A DNA stretch of 64,000 bases, taken from Pseudomonas moraviensis. GTDB lineage: Bacteria > Pseudomonadota > Gammaproteobacteria > Pseudomonadales > Pseudomonadaceae. The DNA is taken from contig NZ_LT629788.1 in assembly GCF_900105805.1 (NCBI RefSeq), positions 5,130,501 to 5,194,500 on the forward strand, in the 5' to 3' direction. The translations under genes were made by a program, and so were the position numbers. This document shows, piece by piece, positions 32,793 to 40,678 of the stretch (its first letter is position 1; each line of letters begins with the position of its first letter). The notes under the pieces were generated by a model that saw only the letters and a list, made by a program, of their open reading frames with translations, had not been told where the DNA came from and did no database searches.

Positions 32793-33110
32793 TTTTCCCC
32801 TAACCCCAGCCCTCTCCCGGAGGGAGAGGGGGCCGACCGAGGTGTTATGCGTCATACATCGACCTGAAATACCGGGTCGATTATGGATTCGGCACGGTTT
32901 CCTCAGGTTGGCGCACATTCTGAACATCTCCCAATCAGTCCCCTCTCCCTGAGGGAGAGGGGGTGACCGAGGTAGTCTTGCGTCATACATCGACCTGAAA
33001 TACCGGGTCGATTATGGATTCGGCACGGTTTCCTCAGGTTGGCGCACATTCTGAACATCCCCCAATCAGCCCCCTCTCCCTCTGGGAGAGGGTTAGGGTG
33101 AGGGGCTTTT
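32793..33110. repeat. ~185-bp palindromic-ended element, copy 3, with 131-bp tandem duplication
   Basis: The ends match the family (CCCCTAACCCCAGCCCTCTC at the left; GGGTGAGGGGCTTTT at the right). The internal unit starting GTCATACATCGACCTGAAAT occurs twice, at 32851 and 32982, exactly 131 bp apart, and is nearly identical for over 85 bp. Total length is 318 bp, equal to a single 187-bp element plus one 131-bp unit. It lies 12 bp after the epsC stop. Confidence 0.9.
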
Positions 33111-33224
33111 GATTCTTGCTTGGCGCAGTGAACGAATCTCACAAAACCCGCGTCATACACCTCCTCGGGCGCTGTAGGAAACCTACCGCCCAGCCCGGCG
33201 ATTAGTCCTTACCACCCCATTCAT

Positions 33225-33254
33225 GTTTAACTTGAACGTTCATTCAAGTTAAAC
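33225..33254. promoter_or_regulatory. BetI-type operator upstream of betT
   Basis: GTTTAACTTGAA (33225-33236) and TTCAAGTTAAAC (33243-33254) are exact inverted repeats with a 6-bp centre, and the centre also makes GAACGTTC palindromic. BetI, the choline-responsive TetR repressor, is known to bind TTGAACGTTCA-like dyads. The site lies 92 bp upstream of betT. No betI gene is in the window. Confidence 0.75.
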
Positions 33255-33292
33255 CGGTGGTTCGCTGCCCGCTCACAACAGGAGGCTTGCCT

Positions 33293-33349
33293 TTGCTGAG
33301 TCCGATCATTTCAGCCACGTTTCAACCCATCGAGGTGCACGTTTCATGA
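33293..33349 (+). CDS. 18-codon leader ORF coupled to betT
   Basis: AGGAGG (33280-33285) is followed after 7 nt by TTG, then an open frame of 18 codons (reads LLSPIISATFQPIEVHVS) whose TGA overlaps the betT ATG as ATGA. The ribosome-binding site is stronger than the one in front of betT itself (GAGGTG, 8 nt away), so ribosomes could reach betT by termination-reinitiation. Whether the peptide has a role is unknown; this could also be a fortuitous frame around a misplaced Shine-Dalgarno. Confidence 0.45.
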   Translation: MLSPIISATFQPIEVHVS

Positions 33350-35346
33350 GTGCATCGTCTACCCCCGCCAGCGGTCTGGTGCGCATGAATCCGCCGGTGT
33401 TCTACTTCGCCGCGACGGTGATTCTGCTGTTTGGCCTTGTCGTCATCGCCATACCTGAACAGGCCGGCGCCTGGTTACTGGAAGCGCAAAACTGGGCGGC
33501 CAACACGGTCGGCTGGTACTACATGCTCGCGATGACTCTGTATCTGGTCTTCGTGGTGGTCACCGCCTTATCCGGCTACGGCAAGATAAAACTCGGTGCC
33601 GACCACGACGAGCCCGAATTCAGTTATCTGTCGTGGGCCGGCATGCTGTTCGCCGCCGGGATCAGCATCACCCTGTTCTTCTTCTGCGTCTCCGAACCAC
33701 TGACGCACATGCTCCAGCCGCCGCAGGGCGAGGCCGGTACCGCCGATGCGGCGCGCCAGGCGATGCAGATTCTGTTCCTGCACTGGGGCCTGCATGGCTG
33801 GGGCGTGTTCGCTTTTGTCGGCATGGCGCTGGCGTATTTCGCTTATCGCCACAACCTGCCGCTCGCCCTGCGTTCGGCGCTGTACCCGCTGATCGGCAAG
33901 CGCATCAACGGCCCGATCGGCTATGCAGTGGACGGCTTCGGCATCATCGCCACGGTGTTCGGTCTGGGTGCCGACATGGGCTTCGGCGTGCTGCATCTGA
34001 ATTCCGGTCTGGACTACTTGTTCGGCATCGCCCACACCCAGTGGATTCAGGTAGGCCTGATCACGCTGATGATGGGCGCAGCGATCATCGTTGCGGTCTC
34101 TGGCGTCGACAAAGGCGTGCGGGTGATGTCGGATATCAACATGCTGCTGGCCTGCGGACTGCTGCTGTTCGTATTGTTTGCCGGGCCGACTCAGCACCTG
34201 CTCAACACGCTGATCCAGAACGTCGGCGACTACCTCGGCGCCTTGCCGATGAAAAGTTTCGACCTCTACGCCTACGACAAACCGAGCGACTGGCTGGGTG
34301 GCTGGACCGTTTTCTACTGGGCCTGGTGGATCGCATGGTCGCCGTTCGTGGGCCTGTTCATTGCGCGGATTTCTCGTGGCCGCACCATCCGCGAATTCGT
34401 TTTCGGCGTGCTGCTGATCCCGCTCGGTTTCACCCTGGCGTGGATGTCGATCTTCGGCAACAGCGCCTTGGACCAAGTGCTCAATCACGGCATGAGTGCG
34501 CTCGGCATGTCGGCCATCGACAATCCGTCGATGAGCATTTACCTGCTGCTGGAAACCTACCCGTGGAGCAAAACCGTTATCGCCGTGACGGTGTTCATCA
34601 GCTTTGTGTTCTTCGTCACCTCGGCGGACTCCGGCACCGTGGTGCTCTCGACGCTGTCGGCCAAGGGCGGCAACCCGGATGAAGACGGGCCGAAATGGCT
34701 GCGGGTGTTCTGGGGCGCGATGACCGCGCTGATCACCAGTGCGCTGCTGTTCTCCGGCAGCATCGATGCGCTGAAGTCAGCGGTGGTGCTGACTTCGTTG
34801 CCGTTCTCGCTGATCCTGCTGCTGATGATGTGGGGTCTGCACAAGGCGTTCTATCTGGAATCGCAGAAGCAGATCGCGCAGCTGCATTCGCTGGCGCCGG
34901 TCTCCGGTTCGCGGCGCGGCACCGGCGGCTGGCGACAGCGCCTGAGTCAGGCCGTGCACTTCCCGTCCCGCGACGAGGTGTATCGCTTCATGGAAAGCAC
35001 GGTACGTCCGGCGATCGAGGAAGTGACCGCCGTGTTTGTCGAAAAAGGTCTGCACGTAGTCACTCAGCCGGATCCGGCGCATGACAACGTCAGCCTGGAG
35101 ATCGGCCATGGCGAACAGCATCCGTTCATCTATCAGGTGCAGATGCGCGGCTACTTCACGCCATCGTTCGCGCGTGGCGGCATGGGCTCCAAGCAACTCA
35201 ACAATCGCCGCTACTACCGCGCCGAAGTGCACTTGAGTGAGGGCAGTCAGGACTACGATCTGGTCGGCTACACCAAAGAGCAGATCATCAACGACATCCT
35301 CGACCAATACGAACGGCACATGCAGTTCCTCCACCTGGTGCGTTGA
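33346..35346 (+). CDS. betT: High-affinity choline BCCT transporter BetT
   Basis: This 666-residue betaine/choline/carnitine-family transporter takes up choline with Na+ or H+. It has 12 membrane helices (about 15-510), with the family signature around GWTVFYWAWWIAWSPFVGLFIARISRGRTIREF including the conserved tryptophans. The last ~150 residues form the long cytoplasmic C-terminal domain typical of osmoregulated BetT. A BetI-type operator precedes it. The betIBA genes are elsewhere, so this is a stand-alone, probably choline-induced uptake gene. Confidence 0.93.
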   Translation: MSASSTPASGLVRMNPPVFYFAATVILLFGLVVIAIPEQAGAWLLEAQNWAANTVGWYYMLAMTLYLVFVVVTALSGYGKIKLGADHDEPEFSYLSWAGMLFAAGISITLFFFCVSEPLTHMLQPPQGEAGTADAARQAMQILFLHWGLHGWGVFAFVGMALAYFAYRHNLPLALRSALYPLIGKRINGPIGYAVDGFGIIATVFGLGADMGFGVLHLNSGLDYLFGIAHTQWIQVGLITLMMGAAIIVAVSGVDKGVRVMSDINMLLACGLLLFVLFAGPTQHLLNTLIQNVGDYLGALPMKSFDLYAYDKPSDWLGGWTVFYWAWWIAWSPFVGLFIARISRGRTIREFVFGVLLIPLGFTLAWMSIFGNSALDQVLNHGMSALGMSAIDNPSMSIYLLLETYPWSKTVIAVTVFISFVFFVTSADSGTVVLSTLSAKGGNPDEDGPKWLRVFWGAMTALITSALLFSGSIDALKSAVVLTSLPFSLILLLMMWGLHKAFYLESQKQIAQLHSLAPVSGSRRGTGGWRQRLSQAVHFPSRDEVYRFMESTVRPAIEEVTAVFVEKGLHVVTQPDPAHDNVSLEIGHGEQHPFIYQVQMRGYFTPSFARGGMGSKQLNNRRYYRAEVHLSEGSQDYDLVGYTKEQIINDILDQYERHMQFLHLVR

Positions 35347-35353
35347 ATGGCCA

Positions 35354-35388
35354 CTGAGCGCCGGGACGTTTCACGCCTCGGCGCTCAG
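35354..35388. terminator. 10-bp hairpin between convergent genes
   Basis: CTGAGCGCCG (35354-35363) and CGGCGCTCAG (35379-35388) are exact reverse complements with 15 nt between. They span the end of betT and the last codons of the convergent small membrane gene. There is no T-run. Confidence 0.4.
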
Positions 35389-35631
35389 CACCATGAACAA
35401 CACCATCGCCGCCACCGGCACGCCGAACACCGCACTGCCAATCGCAATCTCCGTCCCCAACGGCTGCCCCGCATGCACCACGCCGACCGCCCCGTTGATC
35501 AGCGTCAACGCCAGCCACAGCGCTGCGAAAGCGTAGGCCAGCGTGTGGCGGCTGAAGCCGATGTGCTCGCCGATGTAAAGCATCAGCGCGAGCAGGACCA
35601 GGCCGAAGAAGATGATGATAGCGGTGTGCAT
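35371..35631 (-). CDS. Small inner-membrane protein (about 86 aa)
   Basis: The ATG at 35631 opens an 86-residue hydrophobic protein (MHTAIIIFFGLVLLALMLYI ...) with three predicted membrane helices and short loops. A longer frame start at 35691 would run into the REP. The ribosome-binding site is weak. Its function is not recognisable; small three-helix proteins of this type are common Pseudomonas hypotheticals. Confidence 0.65.
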   Translation of the reverse strand: MHTAIIIFFGLVLLALMLYIGEHIGFSRHTLAYAFAALWLALTLINGAVGVVHAGQPLGTEIAIGSAVFGVPVAAMVLFMVLSAEA

Positions 35632-35674
35632 GGCAGGTTTGGCCTGGTGGATGGGTGTTGCCTGATCGGCCGCC

Positions 35675-35765
35675 TTCGCGAGCAGGCTCACTCCTACAGT
35701 GGGTCGCGGCTGCCCACAAATCCTGTGGCCAACCCCATTCCCTGTAGGAGTGAGCCTGCTCGCGA
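35675..35765. repeat. Inverted REP pair, TGTAGGAGTGAGC class
   Basis: TTCGCGAGCAGGCTCACTCC at 35675 is inverted as TGTAGGAGTGAGCCTGCTCG at about 35742-35765. Confidence 0.9.
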
Positions 35766-35820
35766 TAGGGCCACCAGGTTCTCCTCTAGAGCATAGCCAA
35801 TCCAGCCCCCGCCATATTCA

Positions 35821-36858
35821 TCAGATGCTTTCGCGCTCGATCACTTGGCACTCCAGCAGATTCAGCCGCTGCACTTCGTCGCTCGGCAACACGCCAAGGC
35901 TTTCCAGCACGCGTGTCGCGGCGAGTACACCGATCTCCAGTGCCGGTGGTTTGATCGTGCTCAGGCTGGGCAACAGCATCTCGGCGAACGGGTAATCACC
36001 GAAGCCGAGAACGGCGCAGTCTTCGGGAATTTTCAAACCGGCGCGTTGCCCGGCGAGCAGGCCGCCGGCGGCGAGGTTGTCGTTGGCGAAGATGATCGCG
36101 TCGGGGCGTGGTGAGGCGTTCATCAAGGCTTCCATCGCTTGCTTGCCGGCGTCGAACGGTGCGCGGTCGGCGTCCGGGGCGAAGAACCATGGCTCCCTCC
36201 CTGCGCCTCGCAGAGTGGCGGCATAACCATCGCGGCGCTCCAAGGCACTGAAGTCCCCCGGCGCGCTGTTTTGCACGAAGGCGATGCGTTGGTAGCCTTT
36301 TTCCAGCAGATGCCTTGCCGCCGTCACGCCCACTTCGAAATGCGAAAAGCCAATCTGCATCGGCCCGCGTTCCGGCTGGTAATCCCAGGTTTCGATGACC
36401 GGGATATCCGCCTCGGCGAGCATCTTCTCGGTGCCTGCGCTGTGGAAGTGGCTGGTCAGCACCAGCGCTGCCGGCGACCAGCCGAGAAATGCGCGCACGG
36501 CATTTTCTTCCTGCTCGATATCGAAATAGCTCGAAGCCAGCAACAGCTGATAACCGTGTCGACTGAGGGTGTCGCTGAAGCCTTGGATCGTGTTGGCAAA
36601 GATCGGCCCGGAGATGTTCGGAATGACCATGCCGACAATTTTCCCGCGCGCCGAGGCCAAGCCACCCGCCACCAGATTCGGCACATAGCCCAACTCGGCG
36701 ACCACTGCCGCAATGCGCTCGCGACGCTCAGGCGAAACCTGTTCGGGCTGATTGAAATACCGCGAGACGGTAATCGCCGACACCCCGGCCGCACGCGCCA
36801 CGGCATTCAGCGTGACTCGGCCGGCGCCTCGGCGTTTGCGCGTTTTCTCGTCGCTCAA
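35821..36858 (-). CDS. LacI-family transcriptional regulator
   Basis: This 345-residue repressor has an N-terminal helix-turn-helix (VTLNAVARAAGVSAITVSRYF, about 15-35), a hinge, and a periplasmic-binding-protein-like effector domain. The C-terminal part ANDNLAAGGLLAGQ and GFGDYPFAEMLLPSLSTIKPP resembles the GntR gluconate-repressor branch. It is divergent from a TonB receptor - monooxygenase - aldo/keto reductase operon, and a perfect TGTTAGCGCTAACA palindrome lies between them, so that operon is its likely target. The effector is probably a sugar-like molecule from that pathway. Confidence 0.9.
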   Translation of the reverse strand: MSDEKTRKRRGAGRVTLNAVARAAGVSAITVSRYFNQPEQVSPERRERIAAVVAELGYVPNLVAGGLASARGKIVGMVIPNISGPIFANTIQGFSDTLSRHGYQLLLASSYFDIEQEENAVRAFLGWSPAALVLTSHFHSAGTEKMLAEADIPVIETWDYQPERGPMQIGFSHFEVGVTAARHLLEKGYQRIAFVQNSAPGDFSALERRDGYAATLRGAGREPWFFAPDADRAPFDAGKQAMEALMNASPRPDAIIFANDNLAAGGLLAGQRAGLKIPEDCAVLGFGDYPFAEMLLPSLSTIKPPALEIGVLAATRVLESLGVLPSDEVQRLNLLECQVIERESI

Positions 36859-36903
36859 GGCTCGATCCTTCTAAAAACCAAATCGCATATAAAAGTAATT
36901 TTT

Positions 36904-36957
36904 CAGTATTGGACGCTCTATGCCGAGGTGCCAATACTGGCGATGTTAGCGCTAACA
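36904..36957. promoter_or_regulatory. LacI-type operator and second dyad
   Basis: TGTTAGCGCTAACA (36944-36957) is a perfect 14-bp palindrome with the central CG and the GTTAGC half-sites of LacI-family operators. A second perfect inverted repeat, CAGTATTGG (36904-36912) and CCAATACTG (36931-36939), lies 5 bp to its left. Both are in the 201-bp gap between the LacI gene and the TonB receptor. Confidence 0.8.
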
Positions 36958-37059
36958 AAGCGCGTTGTCTGCTACTCGCTCGAGCGAATGCCCAAGACAG
37001 ATTCAGGCGCTGTCGTCGCAGAACGGCAGTGGTTCAGGGCCATTTTCGAGCGGATACCT

Positions 37060-39285
37060 ATGCGCAATTTTCCTGGGGCAACACACACACTGACGCAGTC
37101 GATTCGCGCGGCGGGCTGGATTTTCACCGGGCTGGCGGCGCTGCCGCTGCCCACCGCGTTTGCCGCTGACAGCAGCGATCAGGAACCGACGCTGAAATCC
37201 GTCACGGTGACCGCGACTCGCCGGGAAGAGTCGCTGCAGAAAGTACCGGTGGCAGTTTCGGTGCTCGACGGTGAACAGCTCGAACGCGACAACCGCAACG
37301 GCGTGGCGAGCATCGTTCAGCAAGTGCCTTCGTTGAACTTCCGCACCGGCGCCTCGAACAAGGACACCTCGTTATTCGTGCGCGGCGTCGGCACCATTTC
37401 CACCTCGCCCGGGGTCGAGCCGACCGTGGCGACGGTGATCGATGGCGTGGTGTATGCGCGGCCCGGTCAGGCCACGCTGGATCTGCTCGATCTTGAGCGC
37501 GTGGAGGTGCTGCGCGGCCCGCAAGGCACGCTGTTCGGCAAGAATGCCTCGGCCGGTGTACTCAACATCACCAGCAAAGCACCGACCGCCGAGACCCACG
37601 GCTACATCGATCAGTCGTACTACAGCGGCAACGAAAGCCGCACCCGTTTCGGCCTCGGCGGCAGCCTCATTCCGGATACGCTGAAGGGCTCGATCAGCAC
37701 CTTGTTCGGCACATACGACGGCAACGTCGACAATCAGCACAACGGCCATGAAGTGAACGGCTACAACCATCGCGGCGTGCGCGGCAAACTCGAATTCACC
37801 CCGAACGACGACGTCACTTTCACCCTGATCGCTGACTACATGCAGTCCCACGACGACGCGCCCAATGGTGTTGTCAGTCAAGCGCTGACGCCGGCCTTCG
37901 CCAACGCGCTGAGCCCGGTGAATGCCACCAGCCACAACCGCGATATCAACACCGATACCCGCTCTCACATCGAAGACATCAACAAAGGCCTGTCCGGCCA
38001 GCTCGACTGGCAACTGGGTGATTACACGCTGACGTCGATCACGGCGTGGCGTGGCTGGGACAACACCCAGTATCAGGATGGCGATCGCCTCGGCACCGTC
38101 ACCGCCGCGTTTCCCGGCACCGCAGACAAGGGCGATCTGGCCTTCGACCAATACTCGCAAGAGTTGCGTCTGGCCTCACCGAAAGGCGAGTTTTTCGAGT
38201 ACGTCGGCGGCCTGTTCTACCTGCACGGCAAGGACGACGAGACCTACCGGCGCACCCTGACCACCCCCACTCGCACCGACCGTGGCGTCGCCGATTACAG
38301 CACCACCAGCGACAGCTACGCGGTGTTTGGCGAGAGCACGCTGAACTTCACTTCGGACTTTCGTGGCATCGCCGGCCTGCGCTATACCCACGATGATCTC
38401 GAATACGATCACCGACGCGTTTCAACCTCGGCCACCACGGTCAGCGGCATTCAACCCGCGACGAGCAGTTCAGGCTCGGTGGACGAAGACGGCTGGTCCG
38501 GTCGCCTCGGCTTGCAGTACGACCTGAGCGATACCGTCACCACTTACCTGACCTATTCGCGCGGTTACAAAGGCCCGGCCTACAACGTGTTCTTCAACAT
38601 GCAACCGCGCGATACCGAAGCACTGAAACCGGAGACTTCAAACACTTGGGAGGCGGGGATCAAAGCCACCTCCTGGAACAATCGCCTGACCACCAACCTG
38701 GCGATCTTCCACAGCGAGTACGACAACTATCAGGCGAACTTTTTCGACACCGTCGCCGGGCAGGTGGTGACGCGTCTGATCAACGCCGGCAGCGTCACCA
38801 GCGAAGGCGTCGAACTCGATTACGCCCTGCAAGCCAGCCAGCAACTGAAGTTCTCCGGCGCCCTGGCCTACACCCGCGCACGCATCGACGAATTCGCTTG
38901 CCCGGCCGGCGCGGCGGCGTCGTGCAACGTCAACGGCAAACCACTGCCGTTCAGCCCGGACTGGAAAAGCTACGTGCGCGCCGACTACACAATCCCCCTG
39001 GACAATGGCCTCGATATTGAATTGGGCACCGATTACAGCTGGCAGAGCGAAGTGCAGTACGACATCAGCCAGAACCCCGATACCAAACAGGGCGCCTATG
39101 GGCTGTGGAACGCCAGTCTCGCCCTGGCCGATTACAGCAATGGCTGGCGCGTCGCCCTGCTCGGCAAGAACCTCGCTGACAAGTCCTATTCGCCGTTGCT
39201 GGCCAGTGGCGGCAGCTACATCTATCGCGCCGTGCCGCGCGATGACGAACGCTACTTTGGCGTGCAACTGCGCAAGGATTTCTGA
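37060..39285 (+). CDS. TonB-dependent receptor of the LacI-controlled operon
   Basis: This 741-residue outer-membrane receptor has an N-terminal signal peptide (ends ALPLPTAFAADS) and a TonB-box-like SVTVTATRREES. The plug domain contains SLFVRGVGTIST and VEVLRGPQGTLFGKNASAG. The barrel ends in YFGVQLRKDF with the terminal phenylalanine. The ATG at 37060 follows the operator; in-frame codons upstream are not part of the gene because they run through the regulator promoter. The next gene (FMN monooxygenase) begins 1 bp after the stop, so they form an operon. The substrate is probably the compound processed by the following enzymes. Confidence 0.93.
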   Translation: MRNFPGATHTLTQSIRAAGWIFTGLAALPLPTAFAADSSDQEPTLKSVTVTATRREESLQKVPVAVSVLDGEQLERDNRNGVASIVQQVPSLNFRTGASNKDTSLFVRGVGTISTSPGVEPTVATVIDGVVYARPGQATLDLLDLERVEVLRGPQGTLFGKNASAGVLNITSKAPTAETHGYIDQSYYSGNESRTRFGLGGSLIPDTLKGSISTLFGTYDGNVDNQHNGHEVNGYNHRGVRGKLEFTPNDDVTFTLIADYMQSHDDAPNGVVSQALTPAFANALSPVNATSHNRDINTDTRSHIEDINKGLSGQLDWQLGDYTLTSITAWRGWDNTQYQDGDRLGTVTAAFPGTADKGDLAFDQYSQELRLASPKGEFFEYVGGLFYLHGKDDETYRRTLTTPTRTDRGVADYSTTSDSYAVFGESTLNFTSDFRGIAGLRYTHDDLEYDHRRVSTSATTVSGIQPATSSSGSVDEDGWSGRLGLQYDLSDTVTTYLTYSRGYKGPAYNVFFNMQPRDTEALKPETSNTWEAGIKATSWNNRLTTNLAIFHSEYDNYQANFFDTVAGQVVTRLINAGSVTSEGVELDYALQASQQLKFSGALAYTRARIDEFACPAGAAASCNVNGKPLPFSPDWKSYVRADYTIPLDNGLDIELGTDYSWQSEVQYDISQNPDTKQGAYGLWNASLALADYSNGWRVALLGKNLADKSYSPLLASGGSYIYRAVPRDDERYFGVQLRKDF

Positions 39286-39286
39286 G

Positions 39287-40606
39287 ATGAGCCGACAGAT
39301 GAAACTCGGTGCGTTTCTCATGGCCACCGGGCACCACGTGGCAGCGTGGCGGCACCCGGATGTGCCGGCGGATGCGGGGCTTGATTTCGCCCATTACAAA
39401 CGTCTGGCGCAAACCGCCGAAGCGGCGAAGTTCGATGCGCTGTTTGTCGCCGACAGCGTCGCCGCACCGACCCAGGACATCGCCAGCCGCATGGCGCGCT
39501 CCGATCACTTCGAGCCGCTGACGTTGCTCTCGGCACTGAGCGCGGTGACCGAGCACATCGGCCTGATCGCCACGGCCACCACCAGTTACAACGAGCCGTA
39601 CCACGTGGCGCGCAAGTTCGCCTCGCTCGATCATTTGTCGGGCGGACGTGCCGGATGGAATCTGGTGACTTCGGACAACGCCGCCGAGGCGCTGAATTTC
39701 GGCCGCGACGCACACATCGGCCATGCCGAACGCTACAGCCGCGCCCGCGAATTTCATCAAGTGGTTACCGGGCTCTGGGACAGTTGGGAGGACGATGCCT
39801 TCCACCGCGACAAGGCCAGCGGCGCCTATTACGACCCGCAGAAGCTGCATGTGCTCGATCATGTGGGTGAGCATTTCCGGGTCAAAGGCCCGCTGAATGT
39901 CGCGCGCTCGCCACAGGGGCAGCCGGTAATTGTCCAGGCCGGATCTTCCGATGCCGGGCGTGAGCTGGCCGCGCAAACCGCTGAAGTGGTGTTCACCGCA
40001 CAGACTTCGCTGGCCGCCGCTCAGGCGTTTTACGCCGATATCAAGGGACGCTTGCCCAGGTTCGGACGCAGTGCCGATTCGCTGAAAATCATGCCTGGCG
40101 TTTTTGTGGTGGTCGGTGCCAGTGAGGCTGAAGCGCAGGAGAAATGTGAAACGTTTCAGCAATTGGTCGAACCCGAGGTGGGCGTTGCGCTGCTTGGGCG
40201 TATGCTGGGCAACTTCGATTTATCGAAGTACCCGCTGGACGGGCCATTGCCAGAGTTGCCGCTGACTGACAGCGGTCAGCAGAGTCGACAGAAACTGCTG
40301 ACCGAACTGGCGGGTCGGGAGAACCTGACCCTTGCCGGACTCGGTCGCAGGATCGCCGGCGGGCGCGGGCATTACAGCCTGGTCGGTACGCCGGCACAGA
40401 TTGCCGATCGCCTGCAGGAGTGGTTCGAGCAAGGCGCGGCGGACGGCTTCAACGTGCTGGTACCGCACCTGCCGGGCGGGCTCGAAGATTTCGCCAAAGG
40501 CGTGGTGCCGGAACTGCAAAGGCGTGGCTTGTTCAGAACTGAATATGAAGGCCGCACGTTGCGGCAGAATCTGGGCCTGACTCGACCCGGCAATAGATTT
40601 GCGTAA
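39287..40606 (+). CDS. NtaA/DmoA-family FMN-dependent monooxygenase
   Basis: This luciferase-like FMNH2-dependent monooxygenase (439 aa) starts at the ATG 1 bp after the receptor stop, with AAGGA in the receptor 3' end. Landmarks: KLGAFLMATGHHVAAWRHP, FDALFVADSVA, RAGWNLVTSDNAAEALNFG and IVQAGSSDAGREL. This group includes DmoA (dimethylsulfide) and related C-S or C-N cleaving enzymes. It is only distantly similar to the DszA-like enzyme at 22859. The operon position between a TonB receptor and an aldo/keto reductase suggests it oxidises the imported compound, releasing sulfite or an aldehyde product. A flavin reductase must be supplied from elsewhere. Confidence 0.9.
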   Translation: MSRQMKLGAFLMATGHHVAAWRHPDVPADAGLDFAHYKRLAQTAEAAKFDALFVADSVAAPTQDIASRMARSDHFEPLTLLSALSAVTEHIGLIATATTSYNEPYHVARKFASLDHLSGGRAGWNLVTSDNAAEALNFGRDAHIGHAERYSRAREFHQVVTGLWDSWEDDAFHRDKASGAYYDPQKLHVLDHVGEHFRVKGPLNVARSPQGQPVIVQAGSSDAGRELAAQTAEVVFTAQTSLAAAQAFYADIKGRLPRFGRSADSLKIMPGVFVVVGASEAEAQEKCETFQQLVEPEVGVALLGRMLGNFDLSKYPLDGPLPELPLTDSGQQSRQKLLTELAGRENLTLAGLGRRIAGGRGHYSLVGTPAQIADRLQEWFEQGAADGFNVLVPHLPGGLEDFAKGVVPELQRRGLFRTEYEGRTLRQNLGLTRPGNRFA

Positions 40607-40610
40607 CAGC

Positions 40611-40636
40611 CTTCGCGAGCAGGCTCGCTCCCACAC
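40611..40636. repeat. Single REP, GTGGGAGCGAGC class
   Basis: CTTCGCGAGCAGGCTCGCTC continues into CCACAC. It occurs as a single copy between the monooxygenase and aldo/keto reductase genes. Confidence 0.8.
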
Positions 40637-40678
40637 GAGCAATCGACACCCATTTCAAGACAGACAAGAGAGGATTCG

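Noticed and set aside
36139..37059. N-terminal extension of the TonB receptor frame by about 300 codons
   Set aside because: The frame runs through the LacI gene on the other strand and its promoter; the real protein begins at the signal peptide at 37060.
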